DNA of 64,000 bases from Pseudoalteromonas ulvae UL12 (GCF_014925405.1 NZ_AQHJ01000026.1:62001-126000), one strand, 5' to 3'. Counted from the stretch's first letter, positions 26,499 to 35,636 are shown. The notes: generated by a model not told the origin, from the letters alone. Program-made: numbers and translations.

Positions 26499-27401
26499 TT
26501 ATTCAAACAACTGATTTTCTAGTGTTTTCCCATTAACCAAACTGCGATATCGCCATTGATTTTGATGACAAACTTGTAAAATTTTAATATCAGCTTCATG
26601 GCATAACACATTAGGAGCAAGGCTGATTAAATACTCACGATCTTGCGGCATAGTGACCGAGCTAACTTCTGCCATTGCTTCAAGGTGAGTAATTAACTCA
26701 GGCTGTTTTTGGCTCATCGATAACGTTAAAAAGCCCTGTGTTGCATCGCTTGCTAATGTTTGATGTTGATGCATTTGTCCCAACTCAAGATACAACACTT
26801 GCTGGCATAAACGCTCAAGTTCAGTTAAATCATGAGAGCTCAAAATGAATGTAATATCTTGTGATAAATCAGCCACTAACTGACGAATTTCTCGAGCATG
26901 CAAGGGATCAAGCCCCGCGGTTGCTTCATCAAGCATGACTATTTTAGGCGAGCCAATCAGAGTTTGTGCGATACTCACTCGCTTGCGCATACCATGCGAC
27001 AGCGCCGCGGGCTTTTCATTCAATGCCTCACTAAGTCCAACAAGCTCAAGAGTTCTGAGCGCCTCGTCCTTACTTTGTTTTGCGCTCAAGCCTTGTAAGC
27101 GCCCATAAAAAGTCAGTTGATGGGCGATTGAAAAACGCGGATCCAGCACCGCATCTTGAGGTAATGCCGCTAATTGACCAAATAATGCGGCACTACCTGC
27201 TTGATGACCGAGTATCTCAACGTGTCCAGAGCTTGCCTGTAAATAACCACATAGAATACTAAATAGTGTTGTTTTTCCTGCTCCATTAGGCCCGACCAAA
27301 GCAACCGGTTGCCCTGCCTGAATTTCAAAACTGACTTCTTTAAGCGCCTGTTTAGCCCCAAAGAAATGATTAAGGCCTGATACAGTAATTAGTTGGCTCA
27401 T
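26499..27401 (-). CDS. ABC transporter ATP-binding protein (ABC-2 exporter type)
   Basis: 300 aa. Walker A is GPNGAGKTT, the Q loop AALPQD, the signature LSHGMRKRVSIAQ, Walker B IVMLDEA, and the switch His is in ILSSHDLTELE. The LSxGMxxR form and the C-terminal extension of about 90 residues are typical of DrrA/CcmA-like exporters. The start codon overlaps the permease stop (ATGA), giving a coupled two-gene unit. The substrate is unknown. Confidence 0.93.
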   Translation of the reverse strand: MSQLITVSGLNHFFGAKQALKEVSFEIQAGQPVALVGPNGAGKTTLFSILCGYLQASSGHVEILGHQAGSAALFGQLAALPQDAVLDPRFSIAHQLTFYGRLQGLSAKQSKDEALRTLELVGLSEALNEKPAALSHGMRKRVSIAQTLIGSPKIVMLDEATAGLDPLHAREIRQLVADLSQDITFILSSHDLTELERLCQQVLYLELGQMHQHQTLASDATQGFLTLSMSQKQPELITHLEAMAEVSSVTMPQDREYLISLAPNVLCHEADIKILQVCHQNQWRYRSLVNGKTLENQLFE

Positions 27402-28219
27402 AATGCACTCCTTTTCATAACATAGCTCGCTGCTGCCAAGTAACAGACTGTTTGAATTAATGGAGTCACATAGTTAGAAACAGAGAAACTTTGCTGCCCA
27501 ATGACGTCGTTTAATTGAAAGCCCGGATAGATATAAAACAAGTATTCCGAATAAGGAAGGTAGTGGCTGAGTATCGCAATTAAGGCACTGCCAACCCCAT
27601 AAAACAGTACACACATGACAATGGCTAATTTTGACGAGCGAATAAAACTATTTAAAAACGCCATCAAAGCAATAAATGGCAACACAGCTAATACCAACTC
27701 TTTAAATAATAAAGCCGCTTTTGATAGGCCGGGTAAAAACAGAGCGCTTTCACGATAGGTCGCCATCGCCACTGTTGCCAATAAAGTCAGTGCAATCAAT
27801 GCGGTCACTATCAATAACTGACCGATAAACCGACCAAAAACAACTTCATTACGGGTTGAACGTAAAGTAATAAAACGTAACGTGCCTCGCGTCCGATCTG
27901 AACATGTCTGATCACTGGCTGCAAACAAGGCAAAAACAGGAAAAGAATACAACGCCACCAACCAATAAATTGCCAATTCGGGTACTTTCCACGTCAGTAA
28001 CTCGGAGAGTCCCAACACACCGAACATTTGCATCGCCATTTGACGGAAATCTTCTGACGACACGATTGATACTGCCGAGTTGACTGGGTAGCGCAAAATC
28101 ACAAACCACACAGTTGCAAACGCAGCAAGTGCCAATAAACCCCGTTTAGTAAAAAATAGCCGGACCATCTCAAATGTTGCCAAACACCAAGCGCGGCTAA
28201 TACTCTGTTGTATTAACAT
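27398..28219 (-). CDS. ABC-2 type transporter permease
   Basis: 273 aa with six hydrophobic segments. The cytoplasmic motif DQTCSDRTRGTLRFITLRSTRNEVVFGR matches the conserved region of ABC-2 permeases that touches the ATPase. It is the first gene of the exporter pair and overlaps the ATPase gene by four bases. No substrate can be deduced. A 160-bp gap separates it from metC; it carries metC's terminator and presumably this operon's promoter. Confidence 0.88.
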   Translation of the reverse strand: MLIQQSISRAWCLATFEMVRLFFTKRGLLALAAFATVWFVILRYPVNSAVSIVSSEDFRQMAMQMFGVLGLSELLTWKVPELAIYWLVALYSFPVFALFAASDQTCSDRTRGTLRFITLRSTRNEVVFGRFIGQLLIVTALIALTLLATVAMATYRESALFLPGLSKAALLFKELVLAVLPFIALMAFLNSFIRSSKLAIVMCVLFYGVGSALIAILSHYLPYSEYLFYIYPGFQLNDVIGQQSFSVSNYVTPLIQTVCYLAAASYVMKRSAL

Positions 28220-28318
28220 ATTGTTTCTCTTTATTAATTATAAATACAGACTAAACATTGCCTAGAACGAAAGCGAGCCTTTATTTGTTAAAAAGTATTT
28301 TTTGTTCCTTTTTAATGT

Positions 28319-28341
28319 AAAAAAGCCTGCTCGCGCAGGCT
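28319..28341 (-). terminator. Rho-independent terminator of metC
   Basis: GCCTGC/GCAGGC stem with a TCGC loop and six T on the minus strand, 40 bp after the stop. Confidence 0.88.
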
Positions 28342-28380
28342 CTTTTATCAAACTAGCTCATACTCACAGCACTGCGTTAT

Positions 28381-29553
28381 TTATTCTAAATATGCCTGAT
28401 ACTGTTGAAGACCTTGCTCAAGATCAGCTAAAAGATCATCACAATCTTCTAAACCTACATGGATCCGAATAATCGGGCCATGTTGCCACCCCGTTGCACT
28501 TCGTAGTCCTTGCAGTCCCATATTGGCGGTAATAAGGGATTCAAATCCTCCCCACGAATAACCCATTTTGAAATGATCTAAGCCATCAAGTAAGGCATTA
28601 ATCGCCGCTTGATTGCCTGCTTTCATCACAAATGAAAACAAGCCATTACAGCCAGAAAAATCGCGTTTGAAATATTCATGACCCGGACACGTCTCAAGTG
28701 CAGGATGGCGAACGTGATCAATTAGCGGATGAGTACTGAGCCAATTGGCAATTTTTAAAGCACTTTTTTCGTGTTGTTGAAGGCGAACAGACAAAGTTCG
28801 TAACCCTCTGAGCGCTAAATAAGCATCATCTGCCGAGGTGCACTGCCCCATTAAATAAGAGTTTTCACGCAATTGTGGCCAGTGCTCTTCATTTGCAACC
28901 GCAACCCCCATCATCACATCAGAGTGACCAACAATATATTTAGTCGCAGCTTGAATACTAATATCAACCCCAAAATCCAGCGGCTTAAAATGATAACCAT
29001 TACCATAGGTATTATCTAACATCACCACCATGTTATGTTCATGAGCAATGCGGCTTAGCAACGGAACATCTTGGACTTCCATTGAAATAGAGCCTGGCGA
29101 TTCGAGAAACAACAAGCGGGTATTTGGGCGGATCAGGTCACGTATTCCCTCACCTATAAGCGGATCATAATACGTGGTTTCAACACCCATGTTATTCAAA
29201 ATCACGCGGCAAAAATCACGGGTCGGTTCGTACGCGGTATCGACCATTAAGATATGATCACCACTTTTCACAAATGAAATAATTGCGTTACTAATCGCAG
29301 CGGCACCCGAAGGATAAAGCGCACAGCCTGCACCATTTTCGAGTTCAGTAATCGCATCTTGCAGTGCAAAATGAGTGGTGGTGCCACGACGACCGTAAAA
29401 TAACGTTTTATTCGCGCGATTTTTAACCGCTTCTTTCATCTGTGCAACCGAATCAAATACTATGGTTGAAGCGCGTTGCACCACCGGATTCACAACGCCA
29501 TGGGTGTATTCTTTTTTTCTACCGGTTGAAACAATCTGTGTATCTTTTTTCAT
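28381..29553 (-). CDS. metC: Cystathionine beta-lyase
   Basis: PLP enzyme of methionine synthesis, cystathionine to homocysteine. The start is ATG 29553, with GGAG upstream; an ATG four codons earlier is less well placed. It has 390 aa against 395 in E. coli, collinear throughout: NPVVQRASTIVFDS, LFYGRRGTTTHFAL, FLESPGSISMEV, and the PLP lysine in QAATKYIVGHSD. YSWGGFESL is the MetC-type C-terminal block. A MetJ-box-like pair overlaps the 5' leader. Confidence in MetC over MetB is high. Confidence 0.95.
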   Translation of the reverse strand: MKKDTQIVSTGRKKEYTHGVVNPVVQRASTIVFDSVAQMKEAVKNRANKTLFYGRRGTTTHFALQDAITELENGAGCALYPSGAAAISNAIISFVKSGDHILMVDTAYEPTRDFCRVILNNMGVETTYYDPLIGEGIRDLIRPNTRLLFLESPGSISMEVQDVPLLSRIAHEHNMVVMLDNTYGNGYHFKPLDFGVDISIQAATKYIVGHSDVMMGVAVANEEHWPQLRENSYLMGQCTSADDAYLALRGLRTLSVRLQQHEKSALKIANWLSTHPLIDHVRHPALETCPGHEYFKRDFSGCNGLFSFVMKAGNQAAINALLDGLDHFKMGYSWGGFESLITANMGLQGLRSATGWQHGPIIRIHVGLEDCDDLLADLEQGLQQYQAYLE

Positions 29554-29566
29554 TTTTGTCTCCATT

Positions 29567-29582
29567 ACACGTCAAGACATGT
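29567..29582 (-). promoter_or_regulatory. Candidate MetJ box pair upstream of metC
   Basis: On the minus strand the tandem octamers ACATGTCT and TGACGTGT each match six of eight positions of the MetJ box AGACGTCT. They sit about 14-30 bases before the metC start. Confidence 0.5.
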
Positions 29583-29587
29583 GCATA

Positions 29588-30505
29588 TTAATCTTGTTGG
29601 CGCCACTGTTCGATTAAAAAGCGCGAAATCGAATCCTTACGAGGTAACTTAAATTCATCTGTCTCTTCACCCCACTGGGCAAAACTATCTAATTGAACCT
29701 TGGTAAACCACTGGGCATATTCAAGTTCATCTTGGTCTACTTTAATGGTCTGCGAGCTCGCTGTTGCAATAAAACCCAGCATAATCGATGACGGAAAAGG
29801 CCAAGGTTGAGACGCCAAATACTGGGTATGAGAAACAACAATACCCGCTTCTTCCATCACCTCCCTGACAACCGCTTGCTCAAGGGTTTCGCCCGGATCA
29901 ACAAAGCCAGCCAAGGTCGATAACGCGCCTGTTGGCCAATTTTTTTGACGACCGAGTAAGCAACGTTCAATGCCATCATCAAATACCTTTGTCACCAACA
30001 TGATAACAGCGGGATCAGTGCGCGGAAAGGTTAAATGATGACATGTTTTATTCGTACAGCGTCTTGCGTGGCCAGCCTCTGCTAAGCGGTTTTGAGCGCC
30101 ACATCGACCACAATAACGGTGAGTCCGATGCCAATAACACACACCACGAGATAGAGCCAAAATCGATGCTTGTTCACCAAAAATAGCACCACCATAGCGT
30201 CTTAAATCAACAAACTCTCCAAAATAACCAATGGCTTTTAATGTGGCTTCATCACAATCGCTCACATCCAAGGCAAAAAAGTATTCTTCATCTTGATGGC
30301 CTAAAAAAATGGCATTTTCAGTATCAAGCGCGCCTAATTGCTGACGAGATAAAAATACCGGCTCAGCCTCATCAATCAGAAATAAATTTTTGTCTTGATA
30401 CGTAAGTATCCATTTACTGTCTGCCTGTTTTTTTTCTTTAATCCATGTGGCATCTTTTCGCTGCTGGCTGGCGCGATCTAAATTCATTTGCGCATAATTA
30501 AACAT
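29588..30505 (-). CDS. nudC: NAD+ diphosphatase / NAD-RNA decapping hydrolase
   Basis: Nudix hydrolase that splits NAD(H) and removes NAD caps from RNA. I start at ATG 30505, preceded by AAGGAG, giving 305 aa; the upstream extension lies inside hxlR. A four-cysteine zinc ribbon (HRYCGRCGAQ... RRCTNKTCHH) precedes the Nudix box GFVDPGETLEQAVVREVMEEAGI. The NudC signature SQPWPFP is intact. The long N-terminal domain is present as in enteric NudC (257 aa), with extra length. Its start lies inside the last codons of the hxlR gene, so the two are translationally coupled. Confidence 0.94.
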   Translation of the reverse strand: MFNYAQMNLDRASQQRKDATWIKEKKQADSKWILTYQDKNLFLIDEAEPVFLSRQQLGALDTENAIFLGHQDEEYFFALDVSDCDEATLKAIGYFGEFVDLRRYGGAIFGEQASILALSRGVCYWHRTHRYCGRCGAQNRLAEAGHARRCTNKTCHHLTFPRTDPAVIMLVTKVFDDGIERCLLGRQKNWPTGALSTLAGFVDPGETLEQAVVREVMEEAGIVVSHTQYLASQPWPFPSSIMLGFIATASSQTIKVDQDELEYAQWFTKVQLDSFAQWGEETDEFKLPRKDSISRFLIEQWRQQD

Positions 30506-30842
30506 CTGCACTCCTTGTTGTAAGCATAGAGGCCCACTGCTGTGACCAATCAGCCATAGGCTCAATTAACTTTGCAAGCTCTGAACCATGGGCCGACAAA
30601 CCATAGCCCTGCGATGTTTTCATCACCAATTGCAGCGCAATCAGCTCTTTTAACCGAGAATTAAGTAAAGTCGGGGAAATAACTTCGCAGCGCAGCTGCA
30701 ATTGTCTGAACGTGGCATGTTCATGGCGCAATTGCCAGACAATACCTAGGCTCCAAGTACGGCCCAATAAGTCAAACAAAGCCATAATTGGCTTGCCTGT
30801 TTTCGAGCCTCGCACGGCTTGTCCTGGGATCGGTAACCCCAT
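30498..30842 (-). CDS. HxlR-family winged-helix regulator
   Basis: 114 aa from ATG 30842 behind AGGAG. It matches HxlR (PF01638): a GRTWSLGIVWQL helix, ATFRQLQLRCEVISPTLLNSRLKELIALQLV as the recognition region, and GLSAHGSELAKLIEPM at the C terminus. It lacks the N-terminal redox cysteine of HypR/QorR types, so it is not a thiol sensor of that kind. It is followed within an overlap by nudC. A perfect 13-bp inverted repeat 48-80 bases upstream is a likely autoregulatory operator. Confidence 0.88.
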   Translation of the reverse strand: MGLPIPGQAVRGSKTGKPIMALFDLLGRTWSLGIVWQLRHEHATFRQLQLRCEVISPTLLNSRLKELIALQLVMKTSQGYGLSAHGSELAKLIEPMADWSQQWASMLTTRSADV

Positions 30843-30889
30843 CACACACTCCTGCCAATTAATAAGAGCATCAGCCTAACAAAGCCCCT

Positions 30890-30922
30890 CTTATTTTGCT
30901 ACACAATATGTAGCAAAATAAG
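30890..30922. promoter_or_regulatory. Perfect 13-bp inverted repeat upstream of hxlR-nudC
   Basis: CTTATTTTGCTAC and GTAGCAAAATAAG are exact inverted copies separated by 7 bp. No T tract follows on the minus strand, so an operator for the HxlR protein is more likely than a terminator. Confidence 0.65.
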
Positions 30923-30955
30923 TATAAAAAAAGACCTTTCGGCCTTTTTTTATAC
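30922..30955 (-). terminator. Terminator of nagB
   Basis: On the minus strand, AGGCC-GAAA-GGTCT (one G-U pair), extended by A/T pairs and followed by seven T, 11 bp after the nagB stop. Confidence 0.82.
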
Positions 30956-30965
30956 TTAAAGCGGC

Positions 30966-31760
30966 TTATAATGCTGCTAATTGTGCCAATAACTTTTGGT
31001 TTTCAGCTTCAATATGTTTGTAAAAATCAACATCCGCTAATTTGCTGGCTGCTGCTTCATCAATCACGATAACCGCATGTTTATGCATTTGTAATGCAGA
31101 TGCCGGGCAAGAAGCGGTTAATGGGCCTTCGACCATCGCTTGTACAGCGTCAGCCTTATTTTCACCCGTCGCCAGTAATACCACTTTGCGCGAATCTAAA
31201 ATAGTGCCAATCCCCATCGTAATCGAGAGGTGTGGTTGATATTCGTCGGCAGCAAAAAAGCGCGCATTGTCATCAATCGTTTCTTTAGTCAGCGTTTTTA
31301 CGCGGGTACGAGATGTTAGTCCTGATGACGGTTCATTAAACCCAATGTGGCCATTACGACCAATGCCGAGCAGTTGCACATCAATGCCACCCGCAGCAAC
31401 GATTTTATCTTCGTATTCTTTGCACGCTGTAAGAGGATTTTTTGCATCACCAGGCGGTACAAAGGTATTGGCTTTATTGATATCGACATGATCAAACAGT
31501 TGTTCATTCATGAAAAAGCGATAGCTTTGTGGATGATCGCCCGTTAAACCCAAGTATTCGTCAAGATTAAAACTGGTGACATTTGCAAAGCTCACTTCGC
31601 CCGCTTGTTGGCGGCTGATCAGATTTTGATACAAAGCAACCGGCGTTGAGCCTGTCGCTAATCCTATTACTGAGTCTGCTTTTTTATTAATTTGATCAGC
31701 AAAGATTTGTGCACCATATTGTGCAACCTCTGCAGCGTCTTTCAGGATGACTATTTGCAT
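30966..31760 (-). CDS. nagB: Glucosamine-6-phosphate deaminase
   Basis: Converts GlcN-6-P to fructose-6-P and ammonia, the last step of GlcNAc catabolism. It has 264 aa (E. coli 266). [20 protein letters not shown] and [15 protein letters not shown] are intact, so this is the classical NagB-I type rather than the SIS-domain NagB-II common in Shewanella. It lies 218 bp downstream of nagX and has its own NagR-type operator, so it is probably a separate transcription unit in the same regulon. Confidence 0.96.
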   Translation of the reverse strand: MQIVILKDAAEVAQYGAQIFADQINKKADSVIGLATGSTPVALYQNLISRQQAGEVSFANVTSFNLDEYLGLTGDHPQSYRFFMNEQLFDHVDINKANTFVPPGDAKNPLTACKEYEDKIVAAGGIDVQLLGIGRNGHIGFNEPSSGLTSRTRVKTLTKETIDDNARFFAADEYQPHLSITMGIGTILDSRKVVLLATGENKADAVQAMVEGPLTASCPASALQMHKHAVIVIDEAAASKLADVDFYKHIEAENQKLLAQLAAL

Positions 31761-31882
31761 ATGACTTGGCTCGAGTTAGGAGTTGAGGAAAAAATGGGAT
31801 CTATGATTAACCCGTCCGTGCAGTTGGATTAACCATAGATCAAAACCTAATCGGGATAAAACGACAATAGGTTCAAACCATT

Positions 31883-31898
31883 ATGACAACGCTGTCAT
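31883..31898. promoter_or_regulatory. NagR-type operator upstream of nagB
   Basis: ATGACAACGCTGTCAT is the exact reverse complement of the site upstream of nagK. It matches, from memory, the palindrome assigned to the LacI-family repressor NagR in Alteromonadales (AATGACA-nn-nn-TGTCATT type). No nagR gene is in the window. Confidence 0.8.
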
Positions 31899-31903
31899 TA
31901 TTG

Positions 31904-31945
31904 CGTTAATGATCTTTTTTGTAAAGACCATTAACGATTTTTTTT
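31904..31945 (+). terminator. Strong plus-strand terminator with no obvious upstream gene
   Basis: CGTTAATG-a-TCTTT and AAAGA-c-CATTAACG form a 13-bp stem with one mismatch and a 5-nt loop, followed by A and eight T on the plus strand. All annotated genes around it are on the minus strand. It lies 5 bp from the NagR-type operator. Confidence 0.65.
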
Positions 31946-31978
31946 ACATGTTTGTGTTTATTTCAGCCTAAAAAGAGC

Positions 31979-33115
31979 TTAAACACTAATCAAAATTTTA
32001 CGTTTGTAGAGCCAATGCAGTACGAGTAATTGCACCGTTAATAACGCAATAACGGATAAAATAGGCTGCCATGACTCACTACCTGCACTGATTACGCCAC
32101 CAAATACACTTTGTGCGATGTATTCCCATTTAACCAAGCTCGATGCTAAATAAATAATAATTGAGTTGGCGCCAATAATGACAAATGGATAAAAATATTT
32201 TTGTGTATTGAGTAAATCAACCACAGCATAAAAACTGGCTAAAAACAGCAAGCTCCAGCCTACGGTCACTAAAACAAATGAGCTGGTCCATAGATCTTTA
32301 TTAACAGGAAAGATCAGGTTCCACGCCCAACCACAAGCTAAACTGACTAAACCAGCCGCAAATAAATACCCCACAGTTTTCCACTCACCAAGCTCATTGG
32401 CTTTAGCTATCAGTCGACCAGCAAATACCCCCATAAGTGCATTTACCACTGCAGGGACATTCGATAATAAACCTTCAGGATCCGTGGCGCGATTTTGATA
32501 ACTGATACCCGGCAATAAATGCTGATCAACCCATGCATTCCACGTACCGGCCATCGTTAACTGCCCCGCTTGTCCACCTGGCACCGGAATAAAGCACAAT
32601 AAAATCCAGTATCCTAACAATAACGACACCGCTGTGATTATCTGTGTACGAAGACTGGTGTGCCACACTAACATGGCACAAATAAACCACGCGACAGCAA
32701 TTCGCCCTAACACACTGGCATAACGGATTTCGTCTAAGTTAAATGGTATGCCAGTTCCCCAACCATGATTGTACAAAACCCCAAAACCCGCTAATAAAAA
32801 CAATCGTTTCAAAGCTTTGGCGTAATAAACTCGACGTTCAGAAAATGGCAGATGATCAATGCGCTTAGGTGATAACCCCATCGCAACGCCCGCTAAAAAT
32901 ATAAATAACGGAAAAATCAAATCGTAAAATGTAAAGCCATGCCAATTACTATGCAACGTTTGACCATGAGCGACTTGCCATCCGGTCCAGCCTGTTAAAA
33001 TGAATAACGCAGCAAAGATTTTCTCCCCACCCAGTATCCAAAACATATCCATGCCGCGTAAGGCATCCAACGACGCTAAACGGCGTTTTTGTGGTTTTTC
33101 TTGAGTTATTGTCAT
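31979..33115 (-). CDS. nagX: NagX-like inner-membrane acyltransferase family protein
   Basis: 378 aa from ATG 33115; a longer upstream frame runs through the nagA terminator and is rejected. About ten membrane helices are visible. The first block RLASLDALRGMDMFWILGG is the signature of the DUF5009/heparan-alpha-glucosaminide N-acetyltransferase-like (COG4299) family. This gene is a regular member of Alteromonadales chitin-sugar operons, where it is named nagX and proposed to help GlcNAc pass the inner membrane; that function is not proven. It lies 76 bp after nagA, with a partial terminator between. Confidence 0.87.
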   Translation of the reverse strand: MTITQEKPQKRRLASLDALRGMDMFWILGGEKIFAALFILTGWTGWQVAHGQTLHSNWHGFTFYDLIFPLFIFLAGVAMGLSPKRIDHLPFSERRVYYAKALKRLFLLAGFGVLYNHGWGTGIPFNLDEIRYASVLGRIAVAWFICAMLVWHTSLRTQIITAVSLLLGYWILLCFIPVPGGQAGQLTMAGTWNAWVDQHLLPGISYQNRATDPEGLLSNVPAVVNALMGVFAGRLIAKANELGEWKTVGYLFAAGLVSLACGWAWNLIFPVNKDLWTSSFVLVTVGWSLLFLASFYAVVDLLNTQKYFYPFVIIGANSIIIYLASSLVKWEYIAQSVFGGVISAGSESWQPILSVIALLTVQLLVLHWLYKRKILISV

Positions 33116-33140
33116 TGTTATTTCTCTTATGCTTAAAAAC

Positions 33141-33175
33141 AAAAAAGCCCCGCCTATTGCTAAACGGGGTTTTTT
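33141..33175 (-). terminator. Weak terminator between nagA and nagX
   Basis: CCCCG/CGGGG stem with a 12-nt loop, flanked by A6 and T6 on the minus strand. It probably attenuates rather than blocks transcription into nagX. Confidence 0.65.
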
Positions 33176-33191
33176 ATTCCAGGAACGGGTA

Positions 33192-34316
33192 TCAAATGAG
33201 CTGACCTGCGATGTAAGTGTGTGTCGCATGCAGTGTGTTATCGAGCACAACAAAATCAGCGTCAAAATCGACTAATAATCGACCTTTTTTAGTACTTAAA
33301 CCTAAATATTGCGCAGGGTATAAAGAAGCCATTCTTAGGCTTTCACCAAGGGAGACATCCAGGCTATTAACGGTATTGCGCACCGCACTTGCCATATCAA
33401 GTACTGAACCTGCCAGTTCACCTGTAGTCGAATTTAGGCGGTCGCCAGTGCGGATAACTTTACGACCATCAAAGAAATCAAACTCTGTTAAATCAGTGCC
33501 AACTGGGGGCATCGCATCGGTAACAAGCAAGATTTTACCTTGTGCTTTTGTGCGAATAGCCAATTTTGCGGCTGTTGGATGGACGTGATGACCATCTACA
33601 ATCAAACCACACCAGCTGTTGTTATCCCAAAGGGCAGCGCCAACCACACCCGGCTCGCGAGATGTAAAGGCTGACATCGCATTAAATAGATGAGTAAAGC
33701 CGTCTGCACCGGCCAGCAATGCCGCTTGAGTTGTTTCAAAATCTGCATTGGTATGGCCCAAGCATACTTTTACGCCATAAGAAACTAAGCGTTTAATATC
33801 TGCAACAGAGACATTTTCAGGCGCTAACGTCACCATTTTGATACCAAGATCAGTTCGGGCATACACGGCAAATTCAACTTCTGAAATCGGGCGAATATAC
33901 TGCTCACTGTGCGTGCCTTTTTTAGGCAATGATAAATGCGGCCCTTCAAAATGAATACCAAACACGCCTGGGACATTATCATTTAAGGCTTGCGCGGTTG
34001 CATCGGCGGCTGCTTGCATCACCTCAACTTTATCTGTTATCAGAGTTGGCATTAAGCCTGTGCTACCAAAACGACCATGCGCTTTGGCCATTTTATCTAA
34101 ACACGCAGGTGTCTGCTCAGCATTAAAAAATGCCCCACCGCCGCCGTTCACTTGAACATCGATAAACCCAGGCACAACCGTGCCAGTAAGCACAGGAGCC
34201 TCACCGATAAATCCGTTTTCAATTGATTGAATTTTACCTGCAGCAATCGTTAGCGTAACGGAATCTAAAAATGATTCGCCATTAAAAAGACGCTCGACAT
34301 GAAAGACCTGATCCAT
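33192..34316 (-). CDS. nagA: N-acetylglucosamine-6-phosphate deacetylase
   Basis: Removes acetate from GlcNAc-6-P. It has 374 aa. Metal and substrate motifs are visible: VQVNGGGGAFFN, HFEGPHLS (metal Glu), CLGHTNADF (His), THLFNAMSAF (His) and LVTDAMPP (catalytic Asp). It lies 14 bp downstream of nagK in one operon. SD GGAG precedes the ATG. Confidence 0.96.
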   Translation of the reverse strand: MDQVFHVERLFNGESFLDSVTLTIAAGKIQSIENGFIGEAPVLTGTVVPGFIDVQVNGGGGAFFNAEQTPACLDKMAKAHGRFGSTGLMPTLITDKVEVMQAAADATAQALNDNVPGVFGIHFEGPHLSLPKKGTHSEQYIRPISEVEFAVYARTDLGIKMVTLAPENVSVADIKRLVSYGVKVCLGHTNADFETTQAALLAGADGFTHLFNAMSAFTSREPGVVGAALWDNNSWCGLIVDGHHVHPTAAKLAIRTKAQGKILLVTDAMPPVGTDLTEFDFFDGRKVIRTGDRLNSTTGELAGSVLDMASAVRNTVNSLDVSLGESLRMASLYPAQYLGLSTKKGRLLVDFDADFVVLDNTLHATHTYIAGQLI

Positions 34317-34330
34317 TCATTGCTCCTTGA

Positions 34331-35227
34331 TTAAACCAAAAATGATTTTTCAGCATAATAAACAGCGCCCATTTCTGGCGGCTGTTTCGGTGACTCGACT
34401 CGCGCTGCGATTTCAGGACGAAGCCAAGCTTGTAACGGCTCAGCTAATCCACCAATCATCGACAAACGAGGAGGATTTTTTTCTAATAGTTTTGCTGCTA
34501 AATCACTGATATATCCTGCGCCATCTTGAACAATCGCAATGGCAACGTCATCACCTGCGTTAGCACATTCAAACACTCTGCGCGCTAAAGTCGCATACAC
34601 ACTCGAAGGTTTGCCTGCCATTTTTTCTGCAATCGCCATCGCATCTTCGGCCTGTAATTGTGCTTTAACCGCCTCTGTAATGGCTGATTTTGGGCCGAGA
34701 TCATCTAAATCAAGTAGTGCCACTTTAACGGCTTCAAGCCCCATCCATGCACCACTGCCCTTATCACCTTGAGCAAACCCATGGCCACCTAAAATCGTGC
34801 TTTGGCCATCAACATAAGAAAAACCACACGAACCTGTGCCAGTAATAATCACCGCGCCATCTTCACCTTCGTGAGCACCGATGCATGCAGTGTGTAAATC
34901 TGTAGTGAGATACATTTTTTTAAATGGGTGATGCCACTCGATAATTTGCTTGTACAAACTGGGTAAATTAACCCCAGCCAAACCTAAACCAGCCACCATA
35001 TTATTGACTTCGCTTAAGCTTAAGCCTGCATTTTCAATCGCCAATTGAGTTGACACCATTATTGATTCTAACGTGCGATCTAAACCATGTAGCGGATTTG
35101 CAGGTCCACCAAGACCGGTGCCTAAAACACCTTGTTCGTGACTATAAATTGTCGCGCGACACTTAGTTCCACCACCATCAATACCTATGTATAACTGGTC
35201 TTTATTTGCACTTGTTGCAACCATCAA
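34331..35227 (-). CDS. nagK: N-acetylglucosamine kinase (BadF/BadG ATPase family)
   Basis: Phosphorylates cytoplasmic GlcNAc to GlcNAc-6-P. It has 298 aa. The ASKHA phosphate loop IGIDGGGTKCRATIYS is at about residues 12-27, GTGSCGFSY forms the second phosphate loop, and GGHGFAQGDKGSGAWMG is typical of the GlcNAc-kinase branch. It is the first gene of the nagK-nagA-nagX unit, with a NagR-type operator 100 bp upstream. A kinase acting on free GlcNAc fits import without a PTS. Confidence 0.93.
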   Translation of the reverse strand: MMVATSANKDQLYIGIDGGGTKCRATIYSHEQGVLGTGLGGPANPLHGLDRTLESIMVSTQLAIENAGLSLSEVNNMVAGLGLAGVNLPSLYKQIIEWHHPFKKMYLTTDLHTACIGAHEGEDGAVIITGTGSCGFSYVDGQSTILGGHGFAQGDKGSGAWMGLEAVKVALLDLDDLGPKSAITEAVKAQLQAEDAMAIAEKMAGKPSSVYATLARRVFECANAGDDVAIAIVQDGAGYISDLAAKLLEKNPPRLSMIGGLAEPLQAWLRPEIAARVESPKQPPEMGAVYYAEKSFLV

Positions 35228-35327
35228 ATGACCTCAATCTCTCTTGTTTTATTATCAGCTTCGGCTTTTTTTATGCTACCGAGTCTAATATCCCTCGACC
35301 CATTGTTGATTTAATGTTACACAAATA

Positions 35328-35343
35328 ATGACAGCGTTGTCAT
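35328..35343. promoter_or_regulatory. NagR-type operator upstream of nagK
   Basis: ATGACAGCGTTGTCAT, flanked by A and TA to give AATGACA...TGTCATTA. It is the exact reverse complement of the nagB site. The rest of the 410-bp gap up to the CBS gene is AT-rich and shows no other clear element. Confidence 0.82.
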
Positions 35344-35636
35344 TAACTTTTTATAAAAAATCCAAAACAAATCAATACTCAATATTAACACTCTCATTTA
35401 AATAGAAATTATCGATTTGAATTTATAGTCACCCACTCTGTGTACTCTGACTATAACACCGATACGCCCAACACCCAATGTTGGCATTTAGTCGTATCTC
35501 TTTATATACAAATATCAAGGTTCACACGATGAATTAGCACAGCAAAAGCGTAAAAAGCCGCTACGCTTATAAAAGAACGAGTATTTTTATAACACAATGA
35601 CGAACAATCAAAAATAGCTAAATTTTGGAGTGCTCA

